A stretch of DNA of 45,003 nucleotides from a virus. Both the position numbers and the translations under genes were made by a program. Positions 7,359 to 16,065 of this stretch are shown piece by piece; position 1 is the first letter of the stretch, and every line of letters starts with the position of its first letter. The notes below the pieces were generated by a model. It did no database searches. It was not told the origin of the DNA and saw nothing but the letters and a program-made list of their open reading frames with translations. The stretch lies in IMG/VR virus record IMGVR_UViG_3300015194_000004, positions 1 to 45,003 of that record; one strand, given 5' to 3'.

Positions 7359-8116
7359 CTCGTGTACTGGGTTTAGATTTCGAGGCCAATGGGCTCTGTA
7401 CTAAAACCTCCCGCATCACGGAGATTGGGGCTTGCCTGTGGGACGTGGAGACCAAGCGTCCGCTGACCACCATCGGAGTGTTCCTCCATGATGACAGCTA
7501 CGAGCCCCTGTCAGAGGAGATCATCAGGCTTACGGGAATTACGGACGAGATCTTGAAGGAGTTTGGGACAAGCCCTGCTGACAACCTCAAGTGGTTGGAT
7601 GGGTACTGCTACAAGCACAACGTCGAGTACATTGTAGGCCACAACGGGGAAGGCTACGACAAGCCTTTGCTGCTTGCGGAGCTGGAGCGGAACAAGGTGG
7701 AAGCCAAGTTCTTGAAGTCTCTCCAATGGGTGGACACGAAGACGGATATCCCCTTTGCAAGCCCACCGGATTCAACGAAGCTTAAATACCTGGCAGGCGA
7801 TCATGGGTTCCTCAACCCCTTCGCGCATCGTGCAGTTTTCGATGTTCTGACCATGCTGCGGGTGATGAGCAATTATGAGTTCAGCGCCATTCTGGAGTAC
7901 AAAGCACGCCCCAGTGTGGTGGTCAGAGCTGTTGTCCCACACCCCAAGCATGACAACGGTGTTGGCAAAGACAAGGCCAAGGCTTGTGGGTTCCGGTGGC
8001 AGCAGATTGATTACAAGACCTACCCACTCCAGTGGGTTAAGCGCATAAAAGAAGACCAGCTTGAAGCAGAACGTGCACGCTTGCCTGAGTACCAACTGGT
8101 GGTTCTAAAAGACTAG
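7355..8116 (+). CDS. DEDDh 3'-5' exonuclease (DnaQ-like)
   Basis: This 253-residue protein shows the exonuclease motifs in order: GLDFEANG (Exo I, Asp and Glu), VGHNGEGYDKPLL (Exo II) and HRAVFDVLTM (Exo III with His and Asp, DEDDh type). It would remove nucleotides from 3' ends. Because the downstream family A polymerase has its own exonuclease domain, this is likely a repair, recombination or host-DNA-degradation enzyme. The last 60 residues (KHDNGVGKDKAKACGFRW to QWVKRIKEDQ) form an extra C-terminal domain seen beside DnaQ-like folds in other phages. Confidence 0.85.
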   Translation: MTRVLGLDFEANGLCTKTSRITEIGACLWDVETKRPLTTIGVFLHDDSYEPLSEEIIRLTGITDEILKEFGTSPADNLKWLDGYCYKHNVEYIVGHNGEGYDKPLLLAELERNKVEAKFLKSLQWVDTKTDIPFASPPDSTKLKYLAGDHGFLNPFAHRAVFDVLTMLRVMSNYEFSAILEYKARPSVVVRAVVPHPKHDNGVGKDKAKACGFRWQQIDYKTYPLQWVKRIKEDQLEAERARLPEYQLVVLKD

Positions 8117-8167
8117 CTATGCTGGGCAAGCAAATGATGATACAAGCCTCAAAACAAGGAGAATTAT

Positions 8168-8512
8168 ATGCCAAAGATCAAGAATCGTGTCCTGACCGAA
8201 ATCAACTATTCCTACCTGAGACCCATCAACGACAGTTTCGTGAGGAACACTTACAAGAAGAGGGGTTTCAACTCTCGTTCGGAATTCATGGACTCCATCG
8301 TGAGCTTCGTGCGGACGCACAAGACCAACATTCAGGGCACCCAGATGGTGGGCACCCGGACGATGGTCACCAAAGCGGCGATCACAAAGACCACCAGCCC
8401 GAGGCGTGCAGCCCGCAGCACCGCGAGCCGTACCCGGACACCGAGTATTGCCCGCGCAGCGCAGCGCAGGACCACTTCCCGCACCGCCACCCGGACCATC
8501 CGAGCTGCGTAA
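8168..8512 (+). CDS. Basic DNA-binding-like protein with Thr/Arg-rich tail
   Basis: This 114-residue protein has an excellent ribosome site (AAGGAGAATTAT before ATG 8168). Residues 1-55 look globular (INYSYLRPINDSFVRNTYKKRGF). Residues 60-114 are an Arg/Thr/Ala/Ser tail with TRTMVTKAAITKTT, TASRTRT and TRTIRAA, like histone H1-type or protamine-like tails. The tail region is also open in the polymerase frame. The stop is at the polymerase start, suggesting coupling. It is probably a nucleic-acid-condensing or replication accessory protein. Confidence 0.7.
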   Translation: MPKIKNRVLTEINYSYLRPINDSFVRNTYKKRGFNSRSEFMDSIVSFVRTHKTNIQGTQMVGTRTMVTKAAITKTTSPRRAARSTASRTRTPSIARAAQRRTTSRTATRTIRAA

Positions 8513-10344
8513 TTGTCACCCGGTCCACGTTTGATGAGTGTGTCTCATGGTTAGGGGCGTACCCTACCCTGGCAGTAGATACTGAAACTTCAGGTCTACG
8601 CCCCTACCATGGGGACAGATTGTTTTCCGTCATCATCGGGGACCAGTACCTCCAATTCTATTTCAACTTCCAGGCTTACCCAAATCTCGACGCAGACCTA
8701 ATCCTCTCCCCTTCCCACCTGGACAAGCTCAAGCCCCTCTTCAGTAACCCCCTCACCACCTGGTACGCCCACAAAGCCACTTTTGATCTTGCCTTCCTGG
8801 CAAGAGAGGGCATCTTTATATCGGGGACCATTCACTGCACGCGCTCCATTGCGCTGATTGAATACAACGAGCACCAGTCGTACACGCTGGATGCTTGTGG
8901 TGAAAGGATAGGGTACAGCAAAGATGCCACAGTCGAAGATCATATCCAGAAGAACAAGCTTTATGAGAAGCGTGCAGGGGCTACCCAATCCTACACCCAT
9001 AAGTTTTTTGACCGCGTACCGTTTCCACTTATATCCCGGTACGGTGCGCGAGACGCCGAAGTCTGTTATCGTCTCGGCCACCATCAGGAAAAGGCCCTGC
9101 AAGGACTAGCTGATGCGACTCCCCCCGCGCTGCCCTCTGTGCTTAATATCCTCCGCAATGAGCGTCGGCTTACGCGTACCGTATTTCGCATGGAGCATCT
9201 TGGAGTCCGAATTGATCGACCGTACTGTGTGCAGGCAGCACGCTTTGAAGCTGCCCGAGCAGCGGGCGCACTGGCAGAATTTAAAACGCACACTGGCGTC
9301 GATTTCAAAAACTCACCCAAGCTTTTTCAAGAGGTTTTTCGAGAGGACAGAGAGTTCTGGGGAGTCACCGATAAAGGAAATCCAAGCTTTGCTAGTGAAG
9401 CTTTACAACAGTTCCGAAACCCCGGCGCAAAGGCTGTACTCACCTACCGGGACGCTGTTTCTAAAGAGAACTTCTACAATGGGTTTATTTACCATGCAGA
9501 CCGAGATGACATCGTCCATCCGAAGTTTCACCAAGATGGTGCCGGGCACGGGCGGTTCTCCAGCTCCGACCCCAACTTCCAGAATCTTTCCAATGAAGAA
9601 GGAATAGAGCTGGAGCAAGAGTTCGTCGTCAGACGTGCGATCATCCCCCGGCCCGGGTTCATTCTACTGATGCCTGACTTCAACACCATGGAGTATTCTT
9701 TCCTTTTTGACCTGGCGTGCAAGCAAGCAGGGAGGGAGTCTGAGATTGTACGGATGATGAAGGAGCAAGGATTGGACCCACACCAAGCAACCGCCAATGC
9801 CGTGACCGCCATGGGGACGCCGCTGACACGTAAGCGTGCAAAAAACGGAAACTTCGCATTTCTTTTCGGGAGTGGTAATGAAACCCTGGCGGCAACCATC
9901 GGGTCCAGTGTGTCTGATGCAGCGGCTTTGAAGTCGGCGCTCCGCAAGGCTAGTCCGGAGGTTGCCGCTTTGATCAAGCTTGTGACGAGGACGGCAGAGG
10001 TCCGGGGGTGGATCTTCAACTGGGCTGGCAGGCGTTGCCATTTCCCGGACCCACGTTTCGCCTACCGAGCGATCAACTATTTGGTATCGGGCGGCTGTGC
10101 GGATATAAATAAAATGGCGCTCAATGCGGTAGATGAGTACCTGCTGTGTAAAAAATCGAAAATGATCATGACGATCCACGACGAAATCCCTATTGAGTGC
10201 CATGAGTCAGAAGTGGCAGAGGTGCCGAGGCGGGTGGTCGAGCTGATGGAGTCCATCTATCCCCACGAGTACCTCCCCATTACAGCCTCCATGGAGTGGT
10301 CAGACAAGTCTTTGGCGGACAAGACGAAGGGGTACCCAGTATGA
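8512..10344 (+). CDS. polA: Family A DNA polymerase with 3'-5' exonuclease domain
   Basis: The replicative polymerase has about 610 residues. Exonuclease motifs are LAVDTETSG (DxE), YAHKATFDLAFL and YGARDAEVCYRL. Polymerase motif A is LLMPDFNTMEYSF (catalytic Asp; the usual DYSQIE is DFNTME here), motif B RKRAKNGNFAFLFG, motif C MTIHDEIPIE (HDE). The start is unclear: no ATG, GTG or TTG lies between the preceding gene's stop and the exonuclease domain, so either ATT 8512 is used or translation begins at ATG 8119 and runs through the TR-rich gene in another frame. The stretch 8119-8512 encodes His/Asp-rich low complexity in this frame, which favours the later start. It ends overlapping the next ATG. 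Confidence 0.88.
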   Translation: MVTRSTFDECVSWLGAYPTLAVDTETSGLRPYHGDRLFSVIIGDQYLQFYFNFQAYPNLDADLILSPSHLDKLKPLFSNPLTTWYAHKATFDLAFLAREGIFISGTIHCTRSIALIEYNEHQSYTLDACGERIGYSKDATVEDHIQKNKLYEKRAGATQSYTHKFFDRVPFPLISRYGARDAEVCYRLGHHQEKALQGLADATPPALPSVLNILRNERRLTRTVFRMEHLGVRIDRPYCVQAARFEAARAAGALAEFKTHTGVDFKNSPKLFQEVFREDREFWGVTDKGNPSFASEALQQFRNPGAKAVLTYRDAVSKENFYNGFIYHADRDDIVHPKFHQDGAGHGRFSSSDPNFQNLSNEEGIELEQEFVVRRAIIPRPGFILLMPDFNTMEYSFLFDLACKQAGRESEIVRMMKEQGLDPHQATANAVTAMGTPLTRKRAKNGNFAFLFGSGNETLAATIGSSVSDAAALKSALRKASPEVAALIKLVTRTAEVRGWIFNWAGRRCHFPDPRFAYRAINYLVSGGCADINKMALNAVDEYLLCKKSKMIMTIHDEIPIECHESEVAEVPRRVVELMESIYPHEYLPITASMEWSDKSLADKTKGYPV

Positions 10345-10787
10345 GCGGAGTGAAGAATGACCAGGAAAAGGTTCAGTTGGATTTGCTTTCCGCCTCGTGG
10401 ATCAACGGTGTGGGGCAGGTGCTTACGTTTGGAGCTAAGAAGTACGCGGCTCACAATTGGCGTAAAGGTATCGCACGCTCCCGGCTCCTCGGGGCGGCAC
10501 TGCGGCACCTATTTGCGTACCTGGGGGGCGAGGATCGTGATCAGGAAACTGGTCTGCTACATCTATATCACGCATCCTGTTGCCTGATGTTTGCAAGCGA
10601 GCTTCACGAAACAAGACCCGATCTGGATGATCGGTACAAAACGATGGGGGTATTCGGTGGGACAAGTAATCGAGATCACGCGGTGGAAACAGGAGAAGCG
10701 GGAGCGGGAGTATCTGGAAAGGATGCACTACCACATCCTGAACATCAGCCACCTCCCAGAAAAGCAGGGGCGCACTTCGCTCCGTGA
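10341..10787 (+). CDS. DUF5664-type dNTP diphosphohydrolase-like protein
   Basis: The N-terminal 100 residues match the phage family often named dATP/dGTP diphosphohydrolase: VLTFGAKKYAAHNWRKG, RLLGAALRHLFAYLGGEDRDQETGLLHLYHASCCLMF, RPDLDDRY. This is the helical MazG-like arrangement with paired E/D and H residues that would hydrolyse nucleoside triphosphates. ATG 10341 overlaps the polymerase stop. The last 45 residues are low complexity and overlap the next gene, so the conserved protein effectively ends near 10640; read-on may be incidental. Confidence 0.75.
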   Translation: MSGVKNDQEKVQLDLLSASWINGVGQVLTFGAKKYAAHNWRKGIARSRLLGAALRHLFAYLGGEDRDQETGLLHLYHASCCLMFASELHETRPDLDDRYKTMGVFGGTSNRDHAVETGEAGAGVSGKDALPHPEHQPPPRKAGAHFAP

Positions 10788-10851
10788 GTTGCTGGACAAG
10801 GATTTTTTCACCCCAAGGTATTACGAGTGCTACCTCGACCAAGAAAGCTGA
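10627..10851 (+). CDS. Hypothetical protein
   Basis: This protein of about 74 residues is helical and charged (RWKQEKREREYLERMHYHIL) with a C-terminus TSLRELLDKDFFTPRYYECYLDQ. It overlaps the tail of the DUF5664 gene in another frame. The frame opens at 10591 (TTG); ATG 10627 is an alternative and a GTG lies further in, so the start is uncertain. No family was recognised. Confidence 0.5.
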   Translation: MIGTKRWGYSVGQVIEITRWKQEKREREYLERMHYHILNISHLPEKQGRTSLRELLDKDFFTPRYYECYLDQES

Positions 10852-10900
10852 GACCATGCAGAAGCTAAAGCTCAGTGGAGAAAGGTGAAGGCAAAACGGC

Positions 10901-11203
10901 TTGAAGAAAGAAACGCAATTCAGAACCAGCAAGGTGATACCGTTCCTTAGAACGCTTCAAAATACTTGTTTTTTCCCTATTCAGCAGTTAACAGTGGTGG
11001 GAGATGCAGATTTTTTACTGTGCTGCGCGGGATCTTTTGTCGCCCTTGAGCTAAAGACTGACGTGGGCGTACTGTCCCCGCTACAGAAATACAAGCTCAG
11101 CGAAGTTCAGAGATGCCACGGAGTAGCAATTGTCGCAAGCCCATCAAACTGGGAGCAGACCAAAGAGCTGCTCCTCCAACTCTCGAAAGGACTTCCCCAA
11201 TGA
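10901..11203 (+). CDS. VRR-NUC-like nuclease
   Basis: This 100-residue protein has the PD-(D/E)XK layout of small phage VRR-NUC proteins: VGDADFLLCCAGSFVALELK (Asp, then ExK), SPLQKYKLSEVQRCHGVAIV (Q/Y-rich helix and final strand). Such enzymes cut branched or flap DNA and may resolve replication or packaging intermediates. The start is TTG 10901 with GAAGG about ten bases upstream. The stop overlaps the next gene's ATG (CAATGA). A CTTGTTTTTT word lies within the gene at 10965. Confidence 0.7.
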   Translation: MKKETQFRTSKVIPFLRTLQNTCFFPIQQLTVVGDADFLLCCAGSFVALELKTDVGVLSPLQKYKLSEVQRCHGVAIVASPSNWEQTKELLLQLSKGLPQ

Positions 11204-11640
11204 GCTTCAAAATGACCTACGAACAAGTATCCAGCAACCAGTTCATCCAGTCGGTTCAGCGCCTGGCCGGCGCGCCATTCAACCCCCAGGTGGCTTTCAA
11301 GATTAAAAAGCTCGTGGACGAACTCAACCGCAACCGCGCCCTGATCCACGACGCCTACAAAGCTGACATCCAGGACGTGTACGGGCTGAAGGATGCCGAG
11401 GGGAAAATCGTCATGGCCGACCAAGGCCAGGGCTTTGAGATCATCCCAGAAAAGATGGAGGCTTTCCAGGTCGCGCAGGAAGGTTTCGGCAAGCGCGAGT
11501 TCACCGTGAACCGCGACAAGCTTTTTCTCCAGGAGCTGGGCAACTTTCAGATGTCAGCAGCCGATATGTCCACACTCGAACCGATCATGACCTTCCCGCA
11601 GGAAGCCACGGACGCTGAGCCCAAGCTCAAGAGCGTCTGA
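11200..11640 (+). CDS. Conserved phage protein, last gene of the early operon
   Basis: This 146-residue soluble helical protein has ATG 11200 overlapping the preceding stop and GAAAGGACTTCCCCA as ribosome site. It contains FKIKKLVDELNRNRALIHDAYKADIQDVYGLKDAEG, predicted long helices, and a C-terminal part with DKLFLQELGNFQMSAADMSTLEPIM. It ends four bases from the end of the oppositely oriented late operon, with no clear terminator between them. The function is unknown. Confidence 0.6.
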   Translation: MSFKMTYEQVSSNQFIQSVQRLAGAPFNPQVAFKIKKLVDELNRNRALIHDAYKADIQDVYGLKDAEGKIVMADQGQGFEIIPEKMEAFQVAQEGFGKREFTVNRDKLFLQELGNFQMSAADMSTLEPIMTFPQEATDAEPKLKSV

Positions 11641-11643
11641 CGC

Positions 11644-12036
11644 TTACTTGATCTTGGCTTTGGCGAGTTTGGGCATCTTGGGCATCTGATCAGGACCAGC
11701 CTTGAGCTGGGGGATCGGGGGCTGTTTTCCAGAACCAAATTTCTGGTCATAGATGGCTTTCAGATCCTGGACAGACCGGATCGCCTTGAGGGCCCCCTCA
11801 TGACGGCCGGCCAAGGCCTGTACGCGCGCCATCTTCACCTTGTCGGCCTTGATGCCCTCGGCCTTCACAAGCGTGTTCAGGTGGTCGTGAGTTTCCGGGG
11901 TATCAAACTCGTGCTCGTGGAGCATCCCGGTGTCAGGCGAGTCGGGCATCGCAGGGATGCCGGGCATGGAGCTGGAGTTGCTCGCGCCGCCGCTTACTTT
12001 GGGTGCTCCGGTACTGGGCATCGTGGAATCTTTCAT
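11644..12036 (-). CDS. Small late protein, distal end of structural operon
   Basis: This 130-residue protein has a Ser/Gly/Pro-rich N-terminus, a short His-rich stretch (MLHEHEFDTPETHDHLN) and a helical middle (KVKMARVQALAGRHEGALKAIRSVQDLKAIYDQ), then a Pro/Lys end. ATG 12036 follows AAGGAGCCGACGA and overlaps the upstream stop. As the last gene of the late run it is probably a minor virion or assembly protein. Confidence 0.6.
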   Translation of the reverse strand: MKDSTMPSTGAPKVSGGASNSSSMPGIPAMPDSPDTGMLHEHEFDTPETHDHLNTLVKAEGIKADKVKMARVQALAGRHEGALKAIRSVQDLKAIYDQKFGSGKQPPIPQLKAGPDQMPKMPKLAKAKIK

Positions 12037-13442
12037 TCGTCGGCTCCTTCTGTGTCAGTTTTGTAGGCGTGTTTGAGGGCCCACTCCTTGGCGAGTGAGT
12101 CCCCGAAGAAGTTCAGCGTGCGCGACCTGACTGGACCCTGGCCCCAGAGATGTCCAAACGTGGTTTGGGTGGCGGGGTGGTGGAGCATCATGTTCAAGAA
12201 ACCAGTTCGGGTGGGGTTGAGCATTCTTGAGCCTCCCCGAGCCGTGTTGAGGGCGGTCTCATTGTCGAGGAACGTACCTACGGCTGAGTTGAGTCCCCGG
12301 GCTTGATCGGCAATTTTTTGACTCTGGGTTTTTGCGATGTGCTTGTACTGGGCTTCCCGCAGATCGTCGCCTAGCGCACCTTGGAGGTCAGGCGGGATCG
12401 GGGCTGCCTTCGGGCTGTGGTTGGCGTTGGCCTGCTTCCACCCATCAAATTCTTCGGGTGAGACTTTAGGCTTGCTCAGGTAGTCGTTGTCCAGCCACTG
12501 CTCAAACAGCGATTTGACCGGGGGTGGGGGGATGACCTGACCGGGTGAAAGGGTAGGCGAGCCGAGCGGGGCAATCTTGGCCTGAACCACTGTAGGCCGG
12601 CCGGCCGGAGGGGCTGGCACCTTGTTCTGAGCGGCGAGTAGCGCCATCTCGTCGCGTGTGCCCTGGAGGGCGGGTCGGGGGTCGATGTGAGGTGAAGCGT
12701 CCCGGATGGCTTCAAACTCGTCTCGCATCACGCCCGCGTTCTTTTCAGCCGCTCGGCCCCAGGTACTGAGTCGGCCCCAGACCCCAAGCTTGTGCATGTT
12801 GCCCACGGCCTCATCCATGTCCTTGCCCTTGCGGAGGGTGCCGCCCATCACGTCCCTGACACCGTGCTCATACATGGTGTCGGCAAGCGCCTTGGACGTA
12901 CCCATGGGGCCGATGGAGCCCTTGTTCTTCCCAATGAGGGGGAGGAGGTTCAGCAGGTTGGTCCCCTGGTCAATCCCCCAGCCGAGCGCCCCGCGCCCCG
13001 TGAAGTCGAGCGCGCCGCCCTTTTCGGGGAGGAAGTCAGGGTGGTCGGTCCCCGGGTCAGCAAAGAAGGGGAGAACGTCAGAAAGCGGATACTTAGGCAT
13101 TCCCCCCTGCTCCAGCATCTTGTCCGCCGGAGGGGCCTTGGCCCTAAACGACGAGTAGACATGGTCGAGCTGTTCGGGCGTGATGAATTGCTTACCCGTC
13201 ATCTCATTGAGCCCATGGAATATCTCGGCCCGGGGGACGCCGCCCACCTTGTCGTAGTAGGGCTCGACCAGGTCGTTGACCTTGCCGCCCAACTTCAGCA
13301 TGTTAAGCAGCGGGCGCGAGTACCGGGGCTCGACCTGGTCGAGAAGCCCTGGTAGCTCGGCCGGAATCATCCCGCCGGACTGGCTCTCGGCCGGAACCAT
13401 ACCCCCCTGGGGTGCTTCGTCAGCCGGGATCATCGGCGGCAT
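12033..13442 (-). CDS. Probable internal virion protein
   Basis: This 469-residue protein starts with three near-repeats (MIPADE, MVPAES, MIPAEL) and is otherwise Gly/Pro/Ala-rich with helical parts (RPLLNMLKLGGKVNDLVEPYYDKVGG; REAQYKHIAKTQSQKIADQ). The start ATG 13442 abuts the upstream stop; AAAGGTGGG is the ribosome site. It sits with a 698-residue and a 379-residue protein in the place where short-tailed phages encode proteins ejected with the DNA. That role is inferred from context only. Confidence 0.55.
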   Translation of the reverse strand: MPPMIPADEAPQGGMVPAESQSGGMIPAELPGLLDQVEPRYSRPLLNMLKLGGKVNDLVEPYYDKVGGVPRAEIFHGLNEMTGKQFITPEQLDHVYSSFRAKAPPADKMLEQGGMPKYPLSDVLPFFADPGTDHPDFLPEKGGALDFTGRGALGWGIDQGTNLLNLLPLIGKNKGSIGPMGTSKALADTMYEHGVRDVMGGTLRKGKDMDEAVGNMHKLGVWGRLSTWGRAAEKNAGVMRDEFEAIRDASPHIDPRPALQGTRDEMALLAAQNKVPAPPAGRPTVVQAKIAPLGSPTLSPGQVIPPPPVKSLFEQWLDNDYLSKPKVSPEEFDGWKQANANHSPKAAPIPPDLQGALGDDLREAQYKHIAKTQSQKIADQARGLNSAVGTFLDNETALNTARGGSRMLNPTRTGFLNMMLHHPATQTTFGHLWGQGPVRSRTLNFFGDSLAKEWALKHAYKTDTEGADE

Positions 13443-15539
13443 TTACTTGCCCACCTTTCGGAAGAAACCGGGCCGCTTGGCTTCTTCAGCTTTCAAGTCA
13501 GCCTCGGTGGACCAGAAGTATTTCCCGTCTTTGGACTGGACCGGGAAGGCGTCAGGTGGCGCTTTCGCAGGCCTGGCTCCCCATGGGGGGAGCGCGCCCT
13601 TTTTCTGGGGGAGCTGGGGGCCTGGAGCATCGGTTTGCCCCCGGTTCACGTTGGCTGCATCTGTCCACCGCTTGGACTCCTCGCGAGCCAAGCCCGTGCC
13701 GCCCAGAGCCACGTCGTGTAGGCCCAGGGAGCGTGCCGTGGGTGCGTTGATCCCCCAGTTCACGGCGCTACTGACGTTCGCGCTGATGGCTCGACCCAGT
13801 TCGTCCACAGTTTTTTCATACTTCACGCGGTCCTCGGGAGTGATGTTTCCTTCACCCAGGAGCCGGTCAAAAAAGAGGCCGAAACGCTCGGCCAAGCCTG
13901 GGTCAGCGTACTCTTTCAACCAGGTGGGACGGCCAGGCTTGCCATCGTTCATGGCGGATATGAATTTCTGTCTCACGGCTGAGTCCTTCAGGAAGTCGGG
14001 GTCCTTGAGCATCCCCTTGATGCTCTGGAGTGCTGGCACCGAATTCAGGTAAGGCTTCACCAGCGGGTCCATGGACTTTCTCCAGTGGTCCAGCGCCTGA
14101 TATTCGAGCGGAGGTTTTTGAAACGGGTTGTGCATCGTGCGCGCGTCAGCGCGGTTCACGTTCATGCCGTTCATCCACTTATCCATCTGCTGGTTTTGGT
14201 CAAAACCCGCCTTCATGGCCTGGACGTTGCCCATCGCAGACTTCTGGACGGCGGCCCGGTCTTGCTGGATCTTCTGGGCGTAACCCATGATCGCGTCCAT
14301 TTGCTCTTGCTGAGTCTCGGGGCGTTTGTAGTCGTGAGCCAGGTGGGTTTTTCCGTCGTTGAGCCAGTCAGCAGTCGAGAGAAACGGGGTGAGATCCATT
14401 TGGTTGGGGATGGAGCCGCGCTTTTCAAGCAGAGCCTGAAGCTTGTCCAAGCCTGACATCTGATCTTTGATGACAGGAGAACTCATGGCCTTCTTCATGG
14501 TCTCGTCAAACTCAGCCTGGTCGTCCATGAGCGTGCGCCGGACGATGTGCCCGTCCTGGCCTGATTCTGACTGATTGGTCTTCACCGTAAGCAGCGAGGG
14601 TTGTCCCGCGCCATAGCCCTCGGTGCCAGGGTTCACCATATAGGCCGGGATGCCCGATTCATCGCCCGGGACCATGCCCGAGTCCTGAAGCTTGGCGGCG
14701 TCCTTAGCGGCTTTCTTGGCGGCAGCGACCTGGGCCTTTTCGGCGTCCGCTTGAGCCGCTTGGCCCTGGGCTGAGTCCACCTTTTCTTGGGCAACGCTTG
14801 GTGGGACCGGGTCCTCAATGGGGGCCATCTTGGCTTTGGTCTTGGGGATGGTGGGGTCAGCCGGCGCGGTGGGAGTGGGAGTGGGAGTGGGAGTGGGAGT
14901 GGGAGTGGGGGTTACCATGGGCGCGTGCCAGCCGGGCAGGTCTGGCGTCACCATAGGGGCGTGCCAGCTTGACTGGTCGGGGTCTTTTTTACCTACGTTT
15001 CCAATACTTGTTTTTTGGTCCTCCAAGTAATCCGGGGGCAGGATGTCCGCAAGCTTTTGCATCCAGGACTTTTGCTGGGGCTGGGCGGGAGCTGCCTGTG
15101 CGGGCAAAGCCATAGGGGCGTGCCAGCCGTCTTTCATGGGGGTGCCGCTGGAGTCCATGGCAAGCGGGCTTGAGGGCTGGCCTCCCATGGTGAGGGGATT
15201 CCGGGTTTTGCCTCCGGAGAGCATGTCTTGCTTGCCGCCCCCCATGGAGAGGGGCGCGTCTGGGACGCCGTCGTCTCCCAGGCCCAGAGTCTTGCGCTGA
15301 GCCTGGCGTCCCATGCCTAACCAGGCGTTGCCGGCTTGGCCGGTCTTGTAGCGGGTAGGGTCCCGGGGCTTGTCTGACAAGAAGTCAGGTAGCCACTGAG
15401 CCCCCTTCTGGACCTCCAGGTAGTTCTCGTCAGCCGGCGAGAGCTTCTCACCCCGAGCCTTTTTCATGGCCGCGTTGACGCCGGCCAGGTTATCCATGGC
15501 GGGATCGTAGGGCTGGACTTTGTATTTGCTGTCGGCCAT
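13443..15539 (-). CDS. Large virion protein with WHAPM repeats, probable internal/ejection protein
   Basis: This 698-residue protein has a first half that is disordered and repetitive. The pentapeptide WHAPM occurs three times near residues 140-210 (GWHAPMALP, SWHAPMVTP, GWHAPMVTP), followed by a (PT)7 run encoded by a DNA minisatellite. An Ala/Lys-rich coiled-coil stretch follows (AQADAEKAQVAAAKKAAKDA). The second half is helical (MKKAMSSPVIKDQMSGLDKLQALLEKRG). ATG 15539 follows AAGGAGCCCAC. No enzymatic motif was seen. Its size and neighbours suggest an ejected or internal core protein. Confidence 0.55.
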   Translation of the reverse strand: MADSKYKVQPYDPAMDNLAGVNAAMKKARGEKLSPADENYLEVQKGAQWLPDFLSDKPRDPTRYKTGQAGNAWLGMGRQAQRKTLGLGDDGVPDAPLSMGGGKQDMLSGGKTRNPLTMGGQPSSPLAMDSSGTPMKDGWHAPMALPAQAAPAQPQQKSWMQKLADILPPDYLEDQKTSIGNVGKKDPDQSSWHAPMVTPDLPGWHAPMVTPTPTPTPTPTPTPTAPADPTIPKTKAKMAPIEDPVPPSVAQEKVDSAQGQAAQADAEKAQVAAAKKAAKDAAKLQDSGMVPGDESGIPAYMVNPGTEGYGAGQPSLLTVKTNQSESGQDGHIVRRTLMDDQAEFDETMKKAMSSPVIKDQMSGLDKLQALLEKRGSIPNQMDLTPFLSTADWLNDGKTHLAHDYKRPETQQEQMDAIMGYAQKIQQDRAAVQKSAMGNVQAMKAGFDQNQQMDKWMNGMNVNRADARTMHNPFQKPPLEYQALDHWRKSMDPLVKPYLNSVPALQSIKGMLKDPDFLKDSAVRQKFISAMNDGKPGRPTWLKEYADPGLAERFGLFFDRLLGEGNITPEDRVKYEKTVDELGRAISANVSSAVNWGINAPTARSLGLHDVALGGTGLAREESKRWTDAANVNRGQTDAPGPQLPQKKGALPPWGARPAKAPPDAFPVQSKDGKYFWSTEADLKAEEAKRPGFFRKVGK
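14871..14912. repeat. GGGAGT minisatellite encoding a Pro-Thr run
   Basis: Six exact GGGAGT units and one GGGGGT lie head to tail (plus-strand reading), within the 698-residue virion gene, where they encode (PT)7 on the minus strand. The unit is six bases, so copy-number change by slippage would lengthen or shorten the linker without a frameshift. Confidence 0.9.
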
Positions 15540-15548
15540 GTGGGCTCC

Positions 15549-16064
15549 TTATAAATTGGTCATCTCGTAGATGCCTTTGACCGGATTGAAGTGGCGTTGC
15601 AGGGGGCCCGAGGCTTGTCCCGCCCCGACCACAGGCCAGGGGGGAGGCGCTGCTGCTGGATCTGGCTGAGTCGTGGCCTGACCACTGAGCCAGCCGCCCT
15701 GACCCCCGAACTGGCTTTTCTCCATGGCTCCCTTGATGTCGCCCTGGCCTCCAGCCACGGGGCCAGCGGCCAACCCTTCGGTGGCTTTCTTACCGGCGTC
15801 GGCCAGGTCGGAGGTACCCTTGGCAATGGCCGCATTGTGGTTGGCAACAGCCATGCCGCCAGACAAGCCCAGCGCCGTGCCCGAACCAATATCCCCCAGC
15901 ACATTCGGGGTATCCGGCATCTCGCCTTTCAGCCCTGTCCAGGGGCTATATCGGTTGGCGATAGTGGCAAGCTCTTTTTTCCTGTTGGCTCCGCTGACGT
16001 CCAGGGCAGCCTTACCGATGCCGAGTGCCCCGCCTCCGATGATTCCAGCTAGTACAAAGGACAT
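15549..16064 (-). CDS. Small virion/tail-associated protein, Gly/Ala-rich
   Basis: This 171-residue protein uses the start at 16064 because GGGAGAAATAAT precedes that ATG; the frame opens 81 bases earlier inside the cupin gene. The N-terminus FVLAGIIGGGALGIGKAALD is hydrophobic, then a Gly/Ala-rich body (GTALGLSGGMAVANHNAAI) and a Pro-rich end. The hydrophobic, glycine-zipper-like start resembles membrane-penetrating ejection proteins, but this is only suggestive. Confidence 0.55.
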   Translation of the reverse strand: MSFVLAGIIGGGALGIGKAALDVSGANRKKELATIANRYSPWTGLKGEMPDTPNVLGDIGSGTALGLSGGMAVANHNAAIAKGTSDLADAGKKATEGLAAGPVAGGQGDIKGAMEKSQFGGQGGWLSGQATTQPDPAAAPPPWPVVGAGQASGPLQRHFNPVKGIYEMTNL

Positions 16065-16065
16065 A

